The notes below the pieces were generated by a model. That model was given only the letters and a program-made list of their open reading frames with translations. It was not told the origin of the DNA and searched no databases. Of a DNA stretch of 64,000 nt, positions 51,836-62,011 are shown piece by piece; position 1 is the first letter of the stretch, and every line of letters begins with the position of its first letter. The stretch covers positions 982,765 to 1,046,764 of the forward strand of contig NZ_LIPF01000001.1 in the NCBI RefSeq assembly GCF_001905385.1. Reading direction: 5' to 3'. Both the position numbers and the translations under genes were made by a program. The DNA comes from Streptomyces sp. CB02414 (GTDB lineage: Bacteria > Actinomycetota > Actinomycetes > Streptomycetales > Streptomycetaceae).

Positions 51836-54800
51836 TCAGTGCAGCGCGCCGACCGGCTCCTCCGGTTCGGCGGCGCCGACGAACGTCCGCCACAGCCGGG
51901 CGTACCGCCCGTCGAGCGCCAGCAGTTCCTCGTGCGTGCCGTCCTCGGCGACCCGCCCGTGGTCCATGACGACGACGCGGTCCGCGCGGGCGGCCGTGGT
52001 CAGCCGGTGCGCGACGACGAGCGTGGTACGGCGGCCCGCGATGCGGTCGGTGGCCTGGTTGACCTGCGCCTCCGTGGCCAGGTCCAGGGCGGCCGTCGCC
52101 TCGTCGAGGAGCAGGACGTCCGGGTCGACCAGCTCGGCGCGGGCCAGCGCGATCAGCTGCCGCTGCCCGGCGGAGAGGTTGCGGCCCCGCTCGGCGACCT
52201 CGTGGAGGTAGCCGCCGGTGAGCCGGGCGATCATCTCGTGGGCGCCGACGGCCCGCGCCGCCGCCTCCACCTCGGCGTCGGTGGCGTCGGGGCGGCCGTA
52301 GGCGATGGCGTCGCGGACGGTGCCGGGGAACAGGTACGCCTCCTGCGGGACGACCCCGAGCCGGTGCCGGTAGGAGGTGAGGTCCAGGTCGCGCAGGTCC
52401 TGCCCGTCGGCGGTGACCCGGCCGCCGGTCGGGTCGTAGAACCGGGCCACCAGCTTCACCAGCGTCGACTTGCCCGCGCCGGTCTCGCCGACGAACGCGA
52501 CGGTCTGCCCGGCCGGAATGCGCAGGTCGATGCCGGTGAGGGCTTCCTCGTCGTCCCCGTACCGGAAGCGCACGTCCTCGAAGGCGATCTCGCCGCGCAG
52601 GGACGTGACCCCGGCCGGCTTCTCGGCGGCCCGGGTGGAGGTCGGCTCCCGCAGCAGCTCCTGGATGCGGCCGAGGGAGACGGACGCCTGCTGGTAGCCG
52701 TCGAAGACCTGGGAGAGCTGCTGGACGGGCGCGAAGAACAGGTCGATGTAGAGCAGGTACGCCACCAGCGCGCCCGTCGTCAGCGTCGCGTTGTCGATCC
52801 GCACACCGCCGACGACCAGTACGGCCGCGGCCGCCCCCGACGCCAGCAGCTGCACGAACGGGAAGTAGACCGAGATCAGCCACTGGCCCCGGATGCGGGC
52901 CTGCCGGTAGCTGTCGCTGCGCTCGGCGAACCGCCGCCCGCCGTCGTGCTCGCGCCGGAACGCCTGCACGATCCGCAGCCCCGCCACCGACTCCTGGAGG
53001 TCGGCGTTGACCGTGGACACCCGCTCGCGGGCCAGCTCGTACGCCTTCACGCTGGCCCGGCGGAAGAAGTACGTGGCGATGATCAGCGGCGGCAGCGTCG
53101 CGAACACGACCAGCGCCAGCTGCACGTCGATCACCAGCAGGGCGACCATGATGCCGAAGAAGGTGACGACCGAGACGAAGGCGGTGACCAGTCCCGTCTG
53201 GAGGAACGTCGACAGCGCGTCCACGTCCGTCGTCATCCGGGTCATGATCCGGCCGGTCAGCTCGCGCTCGTAGTAGTCCAGGCCGAGCCGCTGGAGCTGG
53301 GCGAAGATCTTCAGCCGCAGCGAGTACAGGATGCGTTCGCCGGTCCGGCCGGTCATGCGGATCTCGCCGGTCTGCGCCGTCCACTGGGCGAGCACGGCCA
53401 GCAGCCCCAGCAGCGAGGCCGCCCAGACCGCGCCGAGCGCGAGCTGCGTGACGCCCTCGTCGATGCCGTGCCGGATCAGCACCGGCAGCAGCAGCCCCAT
53501 GCCGGCGTCCACGGCCACCAGGGCGAGGCTGATCAGCAGCGGGGTGCGGAAGCCGCGCAGCAGCCGCCGCAGTCCGTACGACTCCTCCGGCTCGACCGCC
53601 CGTGCCTCGTCGACCTCCGGTTTCCCGTCGGCCGGGGGCAGCGCGTCGACCTGGGCGAGCAGCTCCGGGGTGGCCGGGGTGCCGGCCAGGGCGGCGTCCC
53701 GGGGTGTGCGGTCGCCGGTCCACAGGCGCGGAGTGACCCCGCGCTCGGCGTCGAACTCGGCGTCCAGCTCGTCGCGGACCGAGGTGTCCTCGGCGGGCGC
53801 GGCGGGCCGGGCGTGCCCCGGGGAGACCCCGCCCAGCTCGTCGGGGTCGGTCAGCAGCCGCCGGTAGAGGGCGGAGCGCTCCTGGAGCTCCTCGTGGGTG
53901 CCGAGGTCGGCGAGGCGGCCCCGGTCGAGTACGGCGATGCGGTCGGCGAGGCCGAGGGTGGAGCGGCGGTGGGCGATCAGGAGGGTGGTGCGGCCCCGCA
54001 TGACCTCCTTCAGCGCCTCGTGGATCTCGTGCTCGACGCGGGCGTCCACGGCGGACGTGGCGTCGTCGAGGACCAGCAGCCTGGGGTCGGTGAGGATGGC
54101 GCGGGCGAGCGCGACGCGCTGGCGCTGGCCGCCGGAGAGGGTCAGGCCGTGCTCACCGACCGTGGTGCCGTAGCCGTCGGGCAGCTCGGTGATGAACCCG
54201 TGCGCCTGCGCGGCCCGGGCGGCGGCCTCGATCTCCTCGTCGGTGGCGTCGGGGCGGCCGTAGGCGATGTTGGCGCGCACGGTGTCCGAGAAGAGGAAGG
54301 AGTCCTCGGGCACCAGGGCGATGGCGGCCCGCAGCGAGTCGAGGGTCAGCTCGCGCACGTCGTGGCCGCCGACCAGGACGGCGCCGCGCGTCACGTCGTA
54401 GAAGCGCGGCAGGAGCAGGGAGACCGTGGACTTGCCGGAGCCGGAGGAGCCGACGACGGCGAGGGTCTCGCCGGGCCGGATCTCGAAGGACAGACCGTCT
54501 AGGACGGGCGTGCTCTGGCCGTCCCCGTCCCCGTCCCCGTCCCCGTAGGCGAAGGACACGTCGTCGAACTCGACGGTGGCGGGCGCGTCGGCGGGCAGCT
54601 CCTTGGTGCCGTCCTCGATCGCGGGTTCGGTGTCTATCAGGTCCAGCACCCGCTCGGTGCCGGCGCGGGCCTGCTGGCCGACGGTGAGGACCATGGCGAG
54701 CATGCGGACCGGGCCGACGAGCTGGGCCAGGTACGTGGAGAAGGCGACGAAGGTGCCGAGGGTGATGTTGCCGCGCACGGCCAGCCAGCCGCCGAGGGCG

Positions 54801-55579
54801 AGCATGGCGACCTGGCCGAGGGCCGGGACGGCCTGGAGGGCGGGCGTGTAGGTGGCGTTCAGCTTGATCGTCCGCAGCCGCCCGGCGAAGAGCCTGCGCC
54901 CGACCTCCCTGAGCTTGCCGGTCTCCTGCTCCTCCTGCCCGAAGCCCTTCACCACGCGTACGCCGCTCACCGAGCCGTCGACCACACCGGCCACGGCGGC
55001 GGCCTGCGCCTGCGCGTACCAGGTGGCCGGGTGCAGGCGGGTGCGGCTGCGGCGGGCGATGAACCACAGGGCGGGCGCCACGGCGAGCGCGACCAGGGTG
55101 AGCGGCGGGGACAGCCACGCCATGATCACGAGGGAGATCAGGAAGAGCAGGACGTTCCCGATGGTCATCGGGAGCATGAAGAGCAGGCTCTGGATCAGCT
55201 GGAGATCGCTGGTCGCCCGCCCGACCACCTGCCCGGTGGACAGTTCGTCCTGGCGCCGCCCGTCGAGCCGGGTGATCGTCCCGTACATGTCGGTGCGCAG
55301 GTCGTGCTGGACGTCGAGGGCGAGCCGGCCGCCGTAGTAGCGCCGGATGTAGGTCAGGACGTAGACGACGACCGCGGCGCCGATCAGCAGACCGGCCCAG
55401 ACGGCCATGTCCCTGGTCTTCGCGCCGATCACGTCGTCGATGATGACCTTCGTGATCAGCGGGACCAGGGCCATGACGGCCATGCCGCCCAGCGAGGCGC
55501 CGAAGGCGAGGATCACGTCCTTGGGGTAGCGCCAGGCGTAGCCCGCCAGCCGTCGTGCCCATCCCCGTTGCGCGTCCAC
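51836..55579 (-). CDS. Single-chain ABC exporter with two complete halves
   Basis: 1247 aa from the GTG at 55579 (GGAGGGC upstream). Two type-IV exporter halves in one chain. Half 1: six membrane helices, then Walker A GSSGSGKST, signature LSGGQRQRVALARA, Walker B LLVLDDATSAVD. Half 2: helices from ~residue 650, GETGAGKST, LSAGQRQLIALARA, VLLLDEATAALD. Half 1 has D in place of the catalytic Glu after Walker B (LDDATS), so its site is degenerate, as in heterodimeric exporters. The halves are normally two genes; here they are fused through an acidic ~60-residue linker. Multidrug or lipid export is likely; cargo unknown. Confidence 0.93.
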   Translation of the reverse strand: MDAQRGWARRLAGYAWRYPKDVILAFGASLGGMAVMALVPLITKVIIDDVIGAKTRDMAVWAGLLIGAAVVVYVLTYIRRYYGGRLALDVQHDLRTDMYGTITRLDGRRQDELSTGQVVGRATSDLQLIQSLLFMLPMTIGNVLLFLISLVIMAWLSPPLTLVALAVAPALWFIARRSRTRLHPATWYAQAQAAAVAGVVDGSVSGVRVVKGFGQEEQETGKLREVGRRLFAGRLRTIKLNATYTPALQAVPALGQVAMLALGGWLAVRGNITLGTFVAFSTYLAQLVGPVRMLAMVLTVGQQARAGTERVLDLIDTEPAIEDGTKELPADAPATVEFDDVSFAYGDGDGDGDGQSTPVLDGLSFEIRPGETLAVVGSSGSGKSTVSLLLPRFYDVTRGAVLVGGHDVRELTLDSLRAAIALVPEDSFLFSDTVRANIAYGRPDATDEEIEAAARAAQAHGFITELPDGYGTTVGEHGLTLSGGQRQRVALARAILTDPRLLVLDDATSAVDARVEHEIHEALKEVMRGRTTLLIAHRRSTLGLADRIAVLDRGRLADLGTHEELQERSALYRRLLTDPDELGGVSPGHARPAAPAEDTSVRDELDAEFDAERGVTPRLWTGDRTPRDAALAGTPATPELLAQVDALPPADGKPEVDEARAVEPEESYGLRRLLRGFRTPLLISLALVAVDAGMGLLLPVLIRHGIDEGVTQLALGAVWAASLLGLLAVLAQWTAQTGEIRMTGRTGERILYSLRLKIFAQLQRLGLDYYERELTGRIMTRMTTDVDALSTFLQTGLVTAFVSVVTFFGIMVALLVIDVQLALVVFATLPPLIIATYFFRRASVKAYELARERVSTVNADLQESVAGLRIVQAFRREHDGGRRFAERSDSYRQARIRGQWLISVYFPFVQLLASGAAAAVLVVGGVRIDNATLTTGALVAYLLYIDLFFAPVQQLSQVFDGYQQASVSLGRIQELLREPTSTRAAEKPAGVTSLRGEIAFEDVRFRYGDDEEALTGIDLRIPAGQTVAFVGETGAGKSTLVKLVARFYDPTGGRVTADGQDLRDLDLTSYRHRLGVVPQEAYLFPGTVRDAIAYGRPDATDAEVEAAARAVGAHEMIARLTGGYLHEVAERGRNLSAGQRQLIALARAELVDPDVLLLDEATAALDLATEAQVNQATDRIAGRRTTLVVAHRLTTAARADRVVVMDHGRVAEDGTHEELLALDGRYARLWRTFVGAAEPEEPVGALH

Positions 55580-55675
55580 GCCGTGCCCTCCGGTCGTCCG
55601 TCGGTCGTCCTGCTCACCTGATCTACCGGAAGGCACCAACACGGGCGAGCGGGGATTTCATCCCGCGGCGACGTT

Positions 55676-56686
55676 TCAGGCCCGCACGCGGAGCTGGAGG
55701 AAGCGGGTCGTCTGTACGGAGTTCTGGTTGTCGTCGCTGACGATCAGGACGTCCAGGCGGCCCTTGCTCCGGCCGGTGACGGCCATCCCCTCGAAGTTGT
55801 CGAGGAGCGGGTTGGGCTGGGGCTGCTTCGCGGTGGCGCCGAGGGTGGGGCAGCCGGCCAGGTCGGCGAGGAGGGTCTTGCCGAGTGCGGTGCCGCCGCC
55901 GGGCCGGTCGGTCAGGTACAGGCGGACGGTGTTGCCGACGCCGGAGGTGAAGCCGCGTTCGAGCACGAGGAGGCGGCCGGAGGGGGTCGCGGTGACCTCG
56001 GAGACACCGAGGCCGCCGTCCGTCCGGTACGTGTACCGGGTGCCGGGCAGGAAGTCGCCGTGCCCGGTCCGCCGCCAGCTCTGGAGGCGGACGAGGCCGG
56101 CGGGGTCGCCGGCGAGCGGGTACTCCATGGCGGCGATCAGGGTCCGGCCGCCCGGCAGGAGGGTCAGCCCCTCGAAACTGCCGTTGGCCCGGGCGCGGCC
56201 CTCCGGGGCGGTGCGCAGGTCGTCCGGCACCGGGAGGCGGCCGAGGATCTCGCCGGTACGGGAGTAGCGGCGGACGGACGGCTCGGTCTCGGAGGAGACG
56301 AGGTAGGTGCCGTCCCGGTCGGCGACCAGTCCCTCGGCGTCGAGGGCGGCGCCGTTCTCGTCGGCGAGCGGTATCACGTCCCGTGGCTGGAGGGAGCGTG
56401 CGTCCAGCCGGAAGAGGGCGGAACGGTCGGAGAGGGCGGCGACGGTGCCCCGGCGGTCCCGGGCGAGCGCGGAGAGGTTGCCGACGTAGGTGCCGTCGTG
56501 GGTGGTCTTGTCCAGGGCGTCGGAGTAGCCGGTGAGGGAGACGCCGGGCGAGCAGGCGTGCCCGGGCGGCCTGTCGTGGGCGGCGGCGGGTCCGGCGGCG
56601 ACGAGGCAGCCGGCCGCCGCGAGGCTCGCGGTGAGGGTGGCGAGGGAGGTGCGGAGCGTTCTCGGGCGGAGCGTTCTCGGGCGCAT
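55676..56686 (-). CDS. Secreted phytase-like esterase (beta-propeller)
   Basis: 336 aa, ATG at 56686. Signal peptide with TLTASLAAAGCLVAAGPAAA. The mature protein is beta-propeller-like with repeated GL.ADRDGTYLVSSE, GSFEGLTLLPGGRTLIAAMEYPL, VSEVTATPSGRLLVLERGF and DNFEGMAVTG strands, typical of the esterase-like activity of phytase domain. The N-terminus contains a perfect 15-bp duplication giving RPRTLRPRTLR. Function: hydrolysis of phosphate esters is possible but unproven. Confidence 0.82.
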   Translation of the reverse strand: MRPRTLRPRTLRTSLATLTASLAAAGCLVAAGPAAAHDRPPGHACSPGVSLTGYSDALDKTTHDGTYVGNLSALARDRRGTVAALSDRSALFRLDARSLQPRDVIPLADENGAALDAEGLVADRDGTYLVSSETEPSVRRYSRTGEILGRLPVPDDLRTAPEGRARANGSFEGLTLLPGGRTLIAAMEYPLAGDPAGLVRLQSWRRTGHGDFLPGTRYTYRTDGGLGVSEVTATPSGRLLVLERGFTSGVGNTVRLYLTDRPGGGTALGKTLLADLAGCPTLGATAKQPQPNPLLDNFEGMAVTGRSKGRLDVLIVSDDNQNSVQTTRFLQLRVRA

Positions 56687-56776
56687 GGGCGAAACCCTGG
56701 GCCGGGGGAATGGCCAAGAGTTGGCCGCTTTTCGAAGGGCGGGGTTCGGCCGGTTACCGATGGCAAGTAATGAGCC

Positions 56777-57148
56777 ATGCCGGAGCGGAGAGAGAGTGGC
56801 GAGAGGCTGGCCGGGCGGCTGTACGCGACGTTGCGAGTACTGAAGTTCCTCGCGGAACCCGGTGCCCCGAAGCCGACCGTCGAGGACGCCTTCACGACCA
56901 AGGACAGCCCGTACCAACGGATCCAGGCCCTGCGACTGGACCCTTTCAAAGCGCTGGTGGCCGCCGCCCACAAGAACAGGCACACCACGGCGACGGGCGA
57001 GGTCTTCCGTGCGCTGCCCGCCGTGGTGCCGCCGGAGGAGAGCGCCTACATGAACACCCTCAGCCCGGCGAGATTGGCGGAGTTCAACGCCGGTCACCGG
57101 GCCCAGCTCATGGATCTCGAGAAGTCCGTGCCCGACCTGCTGGGCTGA
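56777..57148 (+). CDS. Hypothetical protein
   Basis: 123 aa, ATG at 56777. The product is soluble, mostly helical, and slightly basic, with RLYATLRVLKFLAEPGAPKPTVEDAFTTKDSPYQRIQALRLDPFKALVAAAHKN as its distinctive region. No domain that I recognise. Codon use is less extreme than in its neighbours (fewer G/C third positions in a few codons), which may hint at a horizontally moved or fast-evolving gene. Divergent from the phytase-like gene with 90 nt between. Confidence 0.55.
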   Translation: MPERRESGERLAGRLYATLRVLKFLAEPGAPKPTVEDAFTTKDSPYQRIQALRLDPFKALVAAAHKNRHTTATGEVFRALPAVVPPEESAYMNTLSPARLAEFNAGHRAQLMDLEKSVPDLLG

Positions 57149-57231
57149 CGGCCGCCTGAGGACGGCCCGGGATTCACAGCTCGCCCCAAGACGGAGCACA
57201 GCCCCCGCCCATCGCCGGCGGACACGGTGGC

Positions 57232-59352
57232 GTGGTGACATCAGCCACCGCTCCCCTGCAAGCGGCCCCCGAGCCGCCGCCCGCGCCGGCCCCCGCGCCC
57301 GGCACGCCACGCTGGTCCTGGCCGGCGCTGCTCGCCATTCTCGCCCTGGCGGCGGGGCTGTACTCCTGGAACCTGTCCGGGGCCGGCCTCAACGGCTACT
57401 ACAGCGCCGCCGTGCTCAGCGGCACCGAGAGCTGGAAGGCGTGGTTCTTCGGCTCGCTCGACGCGGGGAACTTCCTGACCGTCGACAAGCCGCCCTTCGC
57501 CCTGATGGTCATGGGGCTGTCCTGCCGCCTCCTCGGCTACGGCACCTGGCAGATGATGCTGCCGCTGATCCTGGCCGCGCTGGCGACGATCTGGGTCCTG
57601 CACTCCTCGGTGAAGCGGGTGTGGGGCCACGGCGCGGCGACGATCGCGGCACTGGTGCTGGCGCTCACGCCGATCACGGTCGCCATCAACCGGGACAACA
57701 ACCCGGACACGCTCCTGGTGTTCCTGATGGTGGGCGGGGCGGCCCTCGGCCTGCGCGCGGTCCGCGACGGGCGGCTGCTGCCCCTGCTCGGCTCGGCGGT
57801 CTGCTTCGGGCTCGCGTTCAACACGAAGATGCTCCAGGGGTACATCGCACTGCCGGCGGTCTTCGCCGTGTACGTGTACGCGACGGACCTGGGCCGGCCG
57901 AAGCGGATCAGGAACCTGGCGCTCGCCGCCGTCGCCCTGGCGGTCTCCAGCTTCTGGTGGGCGGCCGCGGTGTCCTTGGTCCCCGCGTCCGAGCGGCCGT
58001 ACATCGGGGGTTCGACGGACGGCACGGCCTGGGACCTGATCATGGGCTACAACGGCCTCGGCCGGATCTTCGGCGGCGACGGCAACATGGGTGGCGGCGG
58101 TGGAGGCGGCGGGGGCGGCTTCTCCGGTGCGGCGGGCATCGGGCGGATGTTCAACGACGTCCTCGGCGGCCAGATCTCGTGGCTGCTCCCCTTCGCGGGC
58201 GTCGCGCTCGCCGGCGGCCTGGTGCTCTGCGGCCGTACTCCCCGCACCGACCTCAGGCGCGCCGCGCTCGTGCTGTGGGGCGGCTGGACGGTGCTGCACT
58301 ACCTGACGTTCTCGATGGCCGAGGGCACCATGCACCCGTACTACACGACCGCGCTCGCCCCGGGCATCGCGGCGCTGTGCGGGGGCGGCGGTGTCATGCT
58401 GCTGCGCGCCTTCCGCGCCGACCGGCGCTGGGTGTGGGTGCTGCCGCTCGCCCTCGGTGTCACCGGTCTCTGGGCGATCGTCCTGCTGCGCCGCGCCTCC
58501 GGCTGGAACCCCTGGCTGTGGCCGACCGTCGCGGTGGTCATGACGGTGGCGATCGCAGGGCTGCTGGCCTTCCGTTCGGGGCGCCGGACGCGGCTGCTGG
58601 CGGTCTCCGTGGCGGCGGCCGTCGTCGCCGGGGTCGCGGGTCCGGCGGCGTACGCCTGGTCGGTGCCGTCCGGTTCGGGCGGCGGCATGGGCGGAACCAA
58701 CCCGACCGCCGGCCCTTCGACGGGCGGCGGCATGGGCGGACCGGGCGGCGGCGACGGCGGGGGTGGGTTCCCGGGCGGCGGAGAGGGCGGGCCCGGCAGC
58801 GAGGCGTCCGGCGGGCAACCGCAGGCCGGCCGGCCAGGCCCCGGCGGTGGCGAGCAGGGCCGGGCTCCGGACAGCGCGACCGGCTCGGCCCCCAACGGAA
58901 CACCGCCGGGGAACGGCACCCGGCGACCCGGTGGCGCGGGCGGATTCGGCGGAGGCGGCGGCATGGGCGTCGCGAGCACCGAACTGGTCGCCTACCTGAA
59001 GAAGCACCAGGACGGAGCCAAGTGGCTTGTCGCGGTGTCCGGTTCGCAGAGCGCCGCCCAGCTCATCCTCAGCAGCGGCGAACCGGTCATCTCCATGTGG
59101 GGATGGTCGGGCAGCGACAACGCGATGACCCTCGCCCGGCTCAAGGAGCTGGTGAAGAACGGCGAGTTGCACTACGTGCAGGCCGGCGGGGGCATGGGCG
59201 GCGGTTCCGGGACCGGTTCCGAGGTGACCCGGTGGGTTCAGGAGCACGGCACGGCCGTGGAGGCGAGCGAGTACGGTGCCTCGTCCACGTCGGAGTCCGC
59301 GTCGGAGTCCTCCTCGGGCCTCTACCGACTGGACCCCTCGGACGTCACCTGA
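57232..59352 (+). CDS. Glycosyltransferase family 39 / PMT-like membrane protein
   Basis: 706 aa, GTG at 57232 (a second GTG follows directly). GT-C fold membrane glycosyltransferase of the ArnT/PMT_2 (YkcA/B-like) group: ~12 membrane helices, the luminal motif NFLTVDKPPFALMVMG, and INRDNNPDTLLVFLMV. Two Gly-rich tracts stand out: a ten-Gly run near residue 290 and a long GGGMGG/GGGFPGGG region (~485-590) before a conserved C-terminal soluble domain (LVAYLKKHQDGAKWLVAVSGSQSAAQ). It uses a polyprenyl-phosphate sugar donor to modify surface proteins or polymers; acceptor unknown. Confidence 0.87.
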   Translation: MVTSATAPLQAAPEPPPAPAPAPGTPRWSWPALLAILALAAGLYSWNLSGAGLNGYYSAAVLSGTESWKAWFFGSLDAGNFLTVDKPPFALMVMGLSCRLLGYGTWQMMLPLILAALATIWVLHSSVKRVWGHGAATIAALVLALTPITVAINRDNNPDTLLVFLMVGGAALGLRAVRDGRLLPLLGSAVCFGLAFNTKMLQGYIALPAVFAVYVYATDLGRPKRIRNLALAAVALAVSSFWWAAAVSLVPASERPYIGGSTDGTAWDLIMGYNGLGRIFGGDGNMGGGGGGGGGGFSGAAGIGRMFNDVLGGQISWLLPFAGVALAGGLVLCGRTPRTDLRRAALVLWGGWTVLHYLTFSMAEGTMHPYYTTALAPGIAALCGGGGVMLLRAFRADRRWVWVLPLALGVTGLWAIVLLRRASGWNPWLWPTVAVVMTVAIAGLLAFRSGRRTRLLAVSVAAAVVAGVAGPAAYAWSVPSGSGGGMGGTNPTAGPSTGGGMGGPGGGDGGGGFPGGGEGGPGSEASGGQPQAGRPGPGGGEQGRAPDSATGSAPNGTPPGNGTRRPGGAGGFGGGGGMGVASTELVAYLKKHQDGAKWLVAVSGSQSAAQLILSSGEPVISMWGWSGSDNAMTLARLKELVKNGELHYVQAGGGMGGGSGTGSEVTRWVQEHGTAVEASEYGASSTSESASESSSGLYRLDPSDVT

Positions 59353-59500
59353 CGCCACCTCAGTCACACGACGGCCCTCGACCCCCCTGGTCGGGGGCCG
59401 TCGTCACGCAATCGCCACCCTCCGTACACCCCACCTCCCACATGTCCATGTCACGCTCGGATCACCGCTCCACTCCACACGCGTAGATCGGACACCCCAC

Positions 59501-60313
59501 ATGCTCGCGATACGCACGCGGCGCCGGAAGGTGACGGCCCTCGCCACGGCCGCCGTCCTCGCCGCCCTCGCCGCCCCCTCGCTGACCGCGACGTCGGCCA
59601 CGGCAACCACGACCACGGCATCGGACTACGACTCGACGTACTACGAGGACGCGGTCGGGAAGACGGGCGACAGCCTCAAGTCCGCCCTGCACACCATCAT
59701 CAGCGACCAGACCAAGCTCTCCTACTCGGCGGTCTGGGACGCACTGAAGGTCACCGACCAGGACCCGGCCGACAGCGGCAACGTCGTCCTCCTCTACTCG
59801 GGCATCTCCCGCAGCAAGTCGCTGAACGGCGGGGACACCGGCGACTGGAACCGCGAGCACGTATGGGCCAAGTCCCACGGCGACTTCGGCACCGCGACCG
59901 GGCCCGGCACGGACATCCACCACCTGCGTCCCGAGGACGTACGGGTCAACGGCGTCCGGGGCAACAAGGACTTCGACAACGGCGGCAGCGGCTTCACCGA
60001 CAGCGGCGGCAGCCTCACCGACTCCGACTCCTTCGAGCCCCGCGACGCCGTCAAGGGCGACGTGGCCCGCATGATCTTCTACATGGCGGTCCGCTACGAG
60101 GGCGGCGACGGCTGGGCCGACCTCGAGGTCAACGGCAGCGTGGACAACGGCAGCAGCCCGTACATCGGCAGGCTCGACGTACTGAAGCAGTGGAACGCCG
60201 AGGACCCGCCGGACGCCTTCGAGGAGCGCCGCAACCAGGTCATCTACGACGACTACCAGCACAACCGCAACCCGTTCATCGACCACCCGGAGTGGGTCGA
60301 GGCGATCTGGTAG
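59501..60313 (+). CDS. Secreted endonuclease I family nuclease
   Basis: 270 aa, ATG at 59501. Signal peptide VTALATAAVLAALAAPSLTATSATA. Endonuclease I fold: DWNREHVWAKSHGDF and TDIHHLRPEDVRVNGVRGN with the catalytic His/Asn, GDVARMIFYMAVRYEGGDG with metal ligands, and the characteristic C-terminal YDDYQHNRNPFIDHPEWVEAIW. It degrades extracellular DNA and RNA, releasing nucleotides for nutrition, as known for Streptomyces EndA-like nucleases. Convergent with the TPP enzyme gene (12 nt between). Confidence 0.92.
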   Translation: MLAIRTRRRKVTALATAAVLAALAAPSLTATSATATTTTASDYDSTYYEDAVGKTGDSLKSALHTIISDQTKLSYSAVWDALKVTDQDPADSGNVVLLYSGISRSKSLNGGDTGDWNREHVWAKSHGDFGTATGPGTDIHHLRPEDVRVNGVRGNKDFDNGGSGFTDSGGSLTDSDSFEPRDAVKGDVARMIFYMAVRYEGGDGWADLEVNGSVDNGSSPYIGRLDVLKQWNAEDPPDAFEERRNQVIYDDYQHNRNPFIDHPEWVEAIW

Positions 60314-60325
60314 GGCCGGCCGCCC

Positions 60326-62011
60326 TCAGTCCAGGTGCGTCGGCGCGAACATGCGCAGGACGGCCGGGAGGACGACCACCGAGGGCCCCGGCGCGGCCAG
60401 GGCCTTCGCGAGGTCGGCCTCCAGGGTCTGTGGGGACGTCCGCACACCCGGCACCCCGAACGACTCGGCGAGGGCCACGTAGTCGGGGCGGGTCAGCTCC
60501 GTCGCCGTCGGCTCGCCGAAGGCGTCGGTCATGTACTCGCGCAGGATGCCGTAGCCGCCGTCGTCGACGATGAGCCAGGTGACGTTCAGGTCGTACTGGC
60601 GGGCGGTGGCCAGTTCGGCGATGGAGTACAGGGCGCCGCCGTCGCCGGAGACCGCCAGGACCGGGTGGGTGGGGTCGGCCGCCGCCGCACCGAGGGCCGC
60701 CGGGAAGCCGTAGCCGAGACCGCCGGCGCCCTGGGCGGAGTGCATGGTGTTCGGGGCCTTGGCGTCGAAGGCGGACCATGCCCAGTAGGCCAGGATGGTC
60801 ATGTCCCAGAAGGACGGGGCGCCGGGCGGGAGGGCCCCCCGGACGGCGGCGAGGACGTCCTGTTCGAGGGTCAGCTCCTGGGACGCGATGCGTTCGCGCA
60901 CCTTCTCCAGAACCGCCCGCACGCGCTCCGGGGCCGTCGGGTCCGTCCGCTCCCCCACCGTCTCCAGCAGCGCCTGGAGGGCGAGGCGGGCGTCGGCGTG
61001 GATGCCGAGGGCCGGGTGGTTGGATTCCAGTTTGCCGAGGTCGGCCTCGATCTGGATCACCCGGCCGCGCGGCGTGAAGGTGTGGTAGTTCGAGGAGAGT
61101 TCGCCGAGGCCGGAGCCGACGACGAGGAGTACGTCGGCGTCCTCCAGGAAGTCCGTGGTGTGGCGGTCCTCCAGCCAGGACTGGAGGGACAGGGGGTGCG
61201 TCCAGGGGAAGGCGCCCTTGCCGCCGAAGGTGGTGACGACGGGGGCCTGGAGGCGTTCCGCGAGCTGCCGGAGCTTCTTCGACGCGTCGGCCCGGACGAC
61301 GCCGCCGCCCGCGATGACCGCGGGGCGCTCCGCGCGCGTCAGCAGGTCGGCGGCGACCGCCGTCAGTTCGGGGCGCGGGGGCAGTTCCTCGGGGAAGGTG
61401 TCGCCGCCGGTGACGACCGGGATGGGCGTCTCGGCCAGGAGGACGTCCTGCGGGATCTCCACCCACACGGGGCCGTGCGGGACGGTCAGCGCCGACGTCC
61501 AGGCCTCCGCGATCGCGGAGGGGATCTGGGACTGGGTGCGCACCGTGTGGACGGACTTCACCACGCCGCGGAAGGAGGCCGCCTGGTCGGGGAGTTCGTG
61601 CAGGTAGCCGTGGCGTCCGCCGCCGAGGCCGGCCGTCGGGACCTGGCTGCTGATCGCCAGTACGGGCGCGGAGGCCGCCCGCGCTTCCTGGAGGGCGGCC
61701 AGGGAGGTGAGGGCTCCCGGGCCGGTCGACAGCAGCAGCGGGGCGGCCTCGCCGGTGACGCGGCCGTAGGCGTCGGCGGCGAAACCGGCGTTGTTCTCCA
61801 CCCGCAGGCCGATGTAGCGCAGGTCGGAGCGGCGCAGGGCGTCGAACATGCCGAGGGCGTGCTGGCCGGGCAGGCCGAAGACGGTGGTCGCGCCGAGCCC
61901 GGCCAGGGTCTCCACGACGAGGTCTCCGCCGTTGCGGCCGGGGGGAGGATTCAGTGCGGCCTCCGTCTGGGCGGCGGTCGGACGGAGCACCAGGTCGTGG
62001 TCGTGGGTCAC
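60326..62011 (-). CDS. Thiamine pyrophosphate-dependent enzyme (acetolactate synthase-like)
   Basis: 561 aa; the GTG at 62011 overlaps the agmatinase stop by 4 nt. Three-domain TPP enzyme: N-terminal catalytic domain with the essential Glu in [15 protein letters not shown], a central NAD/FAD-like domain ([13 protein letters not shown]), and the C-terminal [38 protein letters not shown], where GDG...N is the TPP/metal site. The N-terminal [22 protein letters not shown] is conserved. Its place after agmatinase suggests a decarboxylase step in amine catabolism rather than branched-chain amino-acid synthesis; substrate unproven. Confidence 0.85.
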   Translation of the reverse strand: MTHDHDLVLRPTAAQTEAALNPPPGRNGGDLVVETLAGLGATTVFGLPGQHALGMFDALRRSDLRYIGLRVENNAGFAADAYGRVTGEAAPLLLSTGPGALTSLAALQEARAASAPVLAISSQVPTAGLGGGRHGYLHELPDQAASFRGVVKSVHTVRTQSQIPSAIAEAWTSALTVPHGPVWVEIPQDVLLAETPIPVVTGGDTFPEELPPRPELTAVAADLLTRAERPAVIAGGGVVRADASKKLRQLAERLQAPVVTTFGGKGAFPWTHPLSLQSWLEDRHTTDFLEDADVLLVVGSGLGELSSNYHTFTPRGRVIQIEADLGKLESNHPALGIHADARLALQALLETVGERTDPTAPERVRAVLEKVRERIASQELTLEQDVLAAVRGALPPGAPSFWDMTILAYWAWSAFDAKAPNTMHSAQGAGGLGYGFPAALGAAAADPTHPVLAVSGDGGALYSIAELATARQYDLNVTWLIVDDGGYGILREYMTDAFGEPTATELTRPDYVALAESFGVPGVRTSPQTLEADLAKALAAPGPSVVVLPAVLRMFAPTHLD

